From contig JAHJTV010000034.1 in NCBI GenBank assembly GCA_018829445.1, positions 1-64,000 on the forward strand: a DNA stretch of 64,000 bases, in the 5' to 3' direction. A model generated the notes under the pieces. That model saw only the letters and a list, made by a program, of their open reading frames with translations. It was not told where the DNA came from and searched no databases. This stretch comes from a bacterium. Lineage in GTDB: Bacteria > SAR324 > XYD2-FULL-50-16. Shown here one piece after another: positions 62,705 to 64,000 of this stretch. Numbering within the stretch: position 1 is the stretch's first letter; each line of letters begins with the position of its first letter. A program made the position numbers and the translations under genes.

Positions 62705-64000
62705 CTATGTTATCTCATAGGTTTTCATTTTTCTAAACAGGGTTTTCCGGGAAACATTTAGAATGGAAGCTGTTTTTCCCTTCTGCCAGCGGTTGGCTTT
62801 GAGAGTTTCAACAATATACTTCTTTTCAAACTTACCAACCGCTTCACTTAAGCTTAAGGTGTTGGAAAGAATTTCCTCTTCACTCATGCTTACTATTTTT
62901 GCTTCTCTGGGGGCCGGAGTATTATCACCCGTCAAAAAATCCAGATTCCGCATGGTGATATACCGACGCATGATATTTTGCAACTCCCTGACATTTCCGG
63001 GCCAATAATAATCCTTTAGAATTTTCAGATTCCTGGGACTCATGGTCGCGATGCTATCGGTCTTGCTATAGGTTTTTAAGAAATTATCTGCCAGCAAAAA
63101 GATGTCATCACCTCTTTCCCTCAAGGGAGGCAGATTGATCGGGATGACATGGATTCTGAAAAAAAAGTCGCTTCGCATATTCCCCTTTTTCATCAGGTTA
63201 ATGGGGTTTTTGTTGGAAGCTGCAATGATCCGCAAGTCGGGCTTTATCACTTTCTGGCTGCCAATTGGTGAAAACCCTCCACCATCAATCGCCCTTAATA
63301 GTTTGACCTGCATGTTGAGACTGATTTCACCGATTTCATCCAGAAACAGGGTGCCGCCGTTGGCGGTTTCCAGATACCCTTTCTTGTCAGTATTGGCACC
63401 GGTAAACGCCCCTTTGACGGATCCGAAAAATTCACTCTCAATCAGGTTTTCCGGGATCGCACCGCAATTGACAATAACGCATTTTTTATCCCGGCGGTTG
63501 CTGGCGTTGTGAATGGCAAGAGAAACCAGCTCTTTTCCGGTTCCCGATTCACCATGGATAAAAACACTGTCATTTGTGGTGGCAGCCTTAAGGATCAGCT
63601 CATAGACATCCTGCATCACTTTGCTGTTCCCGATAATATTTCCGAACTTATACCGATCTCGCATGGTGGAGCGAAGCAACAGATTCTCATTTTTAAGTTG
63701 TTGCTCCTTATCCTTGTATGCAGTGAAATCCGTGATAAAACCTTCTATACGGATCGTCCCCTCATAATCAAATGTTGCTCCCTCAGCCCTGTTAAAAACC
63801 CATTTTATTTCGCCCGTTGAAGTTATTATTCTGTATTCTGCCTGGAAGTTCCGTTTCGTATCGATGGCTGCCTGGAACTCCTTTTCAACCCGTTCGATAT
63901 CCTCCTCATGGATTAACCCGAAGAATTTGGATATTCCCTGATCTATAAAATAAGATGAGTCATGACCGGTTAGATATCGGCATCCCTCGCTGACAAATTC
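62705..64000 (-). CDS. PAS sigma-54-dependent activator, N-terminus cut by the window edge
   Basis: The frame stays open to the last base of the window (431 codons seen). Seen, from the edge inward: a PAS domain with its PAC end (FQAEYRIITSTGEIKWVFNR, EGFITDFTAYKDKEQQL), an AAA+ domain with GESGTGKE, GAFTGA and FLDEIGEI, and a Fis-like helix-turn-helix ending ASILNVSRKTLFRKMKTYEI. The start annotated inside the frame at 63679 (TTG) is not the true one. Known: such activators work from enhancer sites on sigma-54 promoters. It lies directly upstream of the athLS operon and its -24/-12 promoter, so it is the best candidate to control it (inference). Confidence 0.92.
   Translation of the reverse strand, partial: EFVSEGCRYLTGHDSSYFIDQGISKFFGLIHEEDIERVEKEFQAAIDTKRNFQAEYRIITSTGEIKWVFNRAEGATFDYEGTIRIEGFITDFTAYKDKEQQLKNENLLLRSTMRDRYKFGNIIGNSKVMQDVYELILKAATTNDSVFIHGESGTGKELVSLAIHNASNRRDKKCVIVNCGAIPENLIESEFFGSVKGAFTGANTDKKGYLETANGGTLFLDEIGEISLNMQVKLLRAIDGGGFSPIGSQKVIKPDLRIIAASNKNPINLMKKGNMRSDFFFRIHVIPINLPPLRERGDDIFLLADNFLKTYSKTDSIATMSPRNLKILKDYYWPGNVRELQNIMRRYITMRNLDFLTGDNTPAPREAKIVSMSEEEILSNTLSLSEAVGKFEKKYIVETLKANRWQKGKTASILNVSRKTLFRKMKTYEIT

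Noticed and set aside
1..64000. CRISPR array, prophage or integrated plasmid
   Set aside because: No regularly spaced repeats, integrase, phage structural gene, replication gene or tRNA-borne attachment site were found.

Overview
The window looks like a chromosomal stretch of an anaerobic, probably sulfate-reducing Desulfobacterota (deltaproteobacterial) bacterium. This is inferred from several sigma-54 activators of PAS-AAA-Fis and NtrC type, two TRAP transporters, an ADP-forming acyl-CoA synthetase, cytoplasmic molybdenum/tungsten enzymes of the DMSO reductase superfamily and the absence of oxygenases. No rRNA, tRNA, CRISPR array, transposase or plasmid gene was found. Most of the window is a catabolic region with embedded regulators.

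Layout. 1-950: decayed DNA with the helix-turn-helix remnant of a sigma-54 regulator. 0.95-10.1 kb: MFS carrier, SDR and MoaF-like protein (+), then on the minus strand a class III aminotransferase, a TRAP transporter (P, Q, M) and an aldehyde dehydrogenase, a set suited to an amine, alcohol or aldehyde substrate. 11.2-18.4 kb: a universal stress protein, a second regulator relic carrying an 87-bp perfect repeat of DNA at 19.2 kb, a PAS sigma-54 activator, and an operon behind a clear -24/-12 promoter (CitMHS carrier, AtuA-like protein, small AtuA partner, CoA-transferase A and B). 19.2-24.1 kb: a double-PAS sigma-54 activator and an NtrC-type two-component pair. 24.4-32 kb: cell envelope genes (two L,D-transpeptidases, lipoproteins, two tiny ORFs), a HAD phosphatase, an alkylsulfatase, and a 230-bp nested palindrome.

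32.7-43.5 kb: an AraC regulator, two cyclase-family hydrolases (-), and diverging from them an operon of ADP-forming acyl-CoA synthetase (beta, alpha), enoyl-CoA hydratase, DUF35 protein and thiolase. Both diverging operons have good sigma-54 promoter matches. Molybdenum cofactor genes (moaE-like, moaA, mobB) follow. 44.5-47.4 kb: a second TRAP transporter. 47.7-62.1 kb: the most striking block. A four-cluster ferredoxin subunit, an NrfD membrane subunit and a DMSO-reductase-family catalytic subunit are followed by two versions of the pyrogallol-phloroglucinol transhydroxylase (AthL/AthS) family, with a B12-binding radical SAM protein, an SDR and a cupin between them. The pair at 58.7-62.1 kb has the three-cluster small subunit and active-site residues of true transhydroxylase; the pair at 51.8-55.3 kb has a four-cluster small subunit and is probably a different, redox-active enzyme. 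A PAS-AAA-Fis activator, cut by the window edge, lies upstream of the second pair, which has its own sigma-54 promoter.

Working model (inference): phenolic or polyphenolic substrates are imported, their hydroxyls are rearranged, added or removed by the molybdenum enzymes, the ring is reduced by an SDR and opened by a cyclase-family hydrolase, and the product is activated with CoA and cleaved to acetyl-CoA by the hydratase/thiolase set, with ATP formed by the ADP-forming synthetase. The direction and substrates of the individual steps cannot be read from sequence alone.
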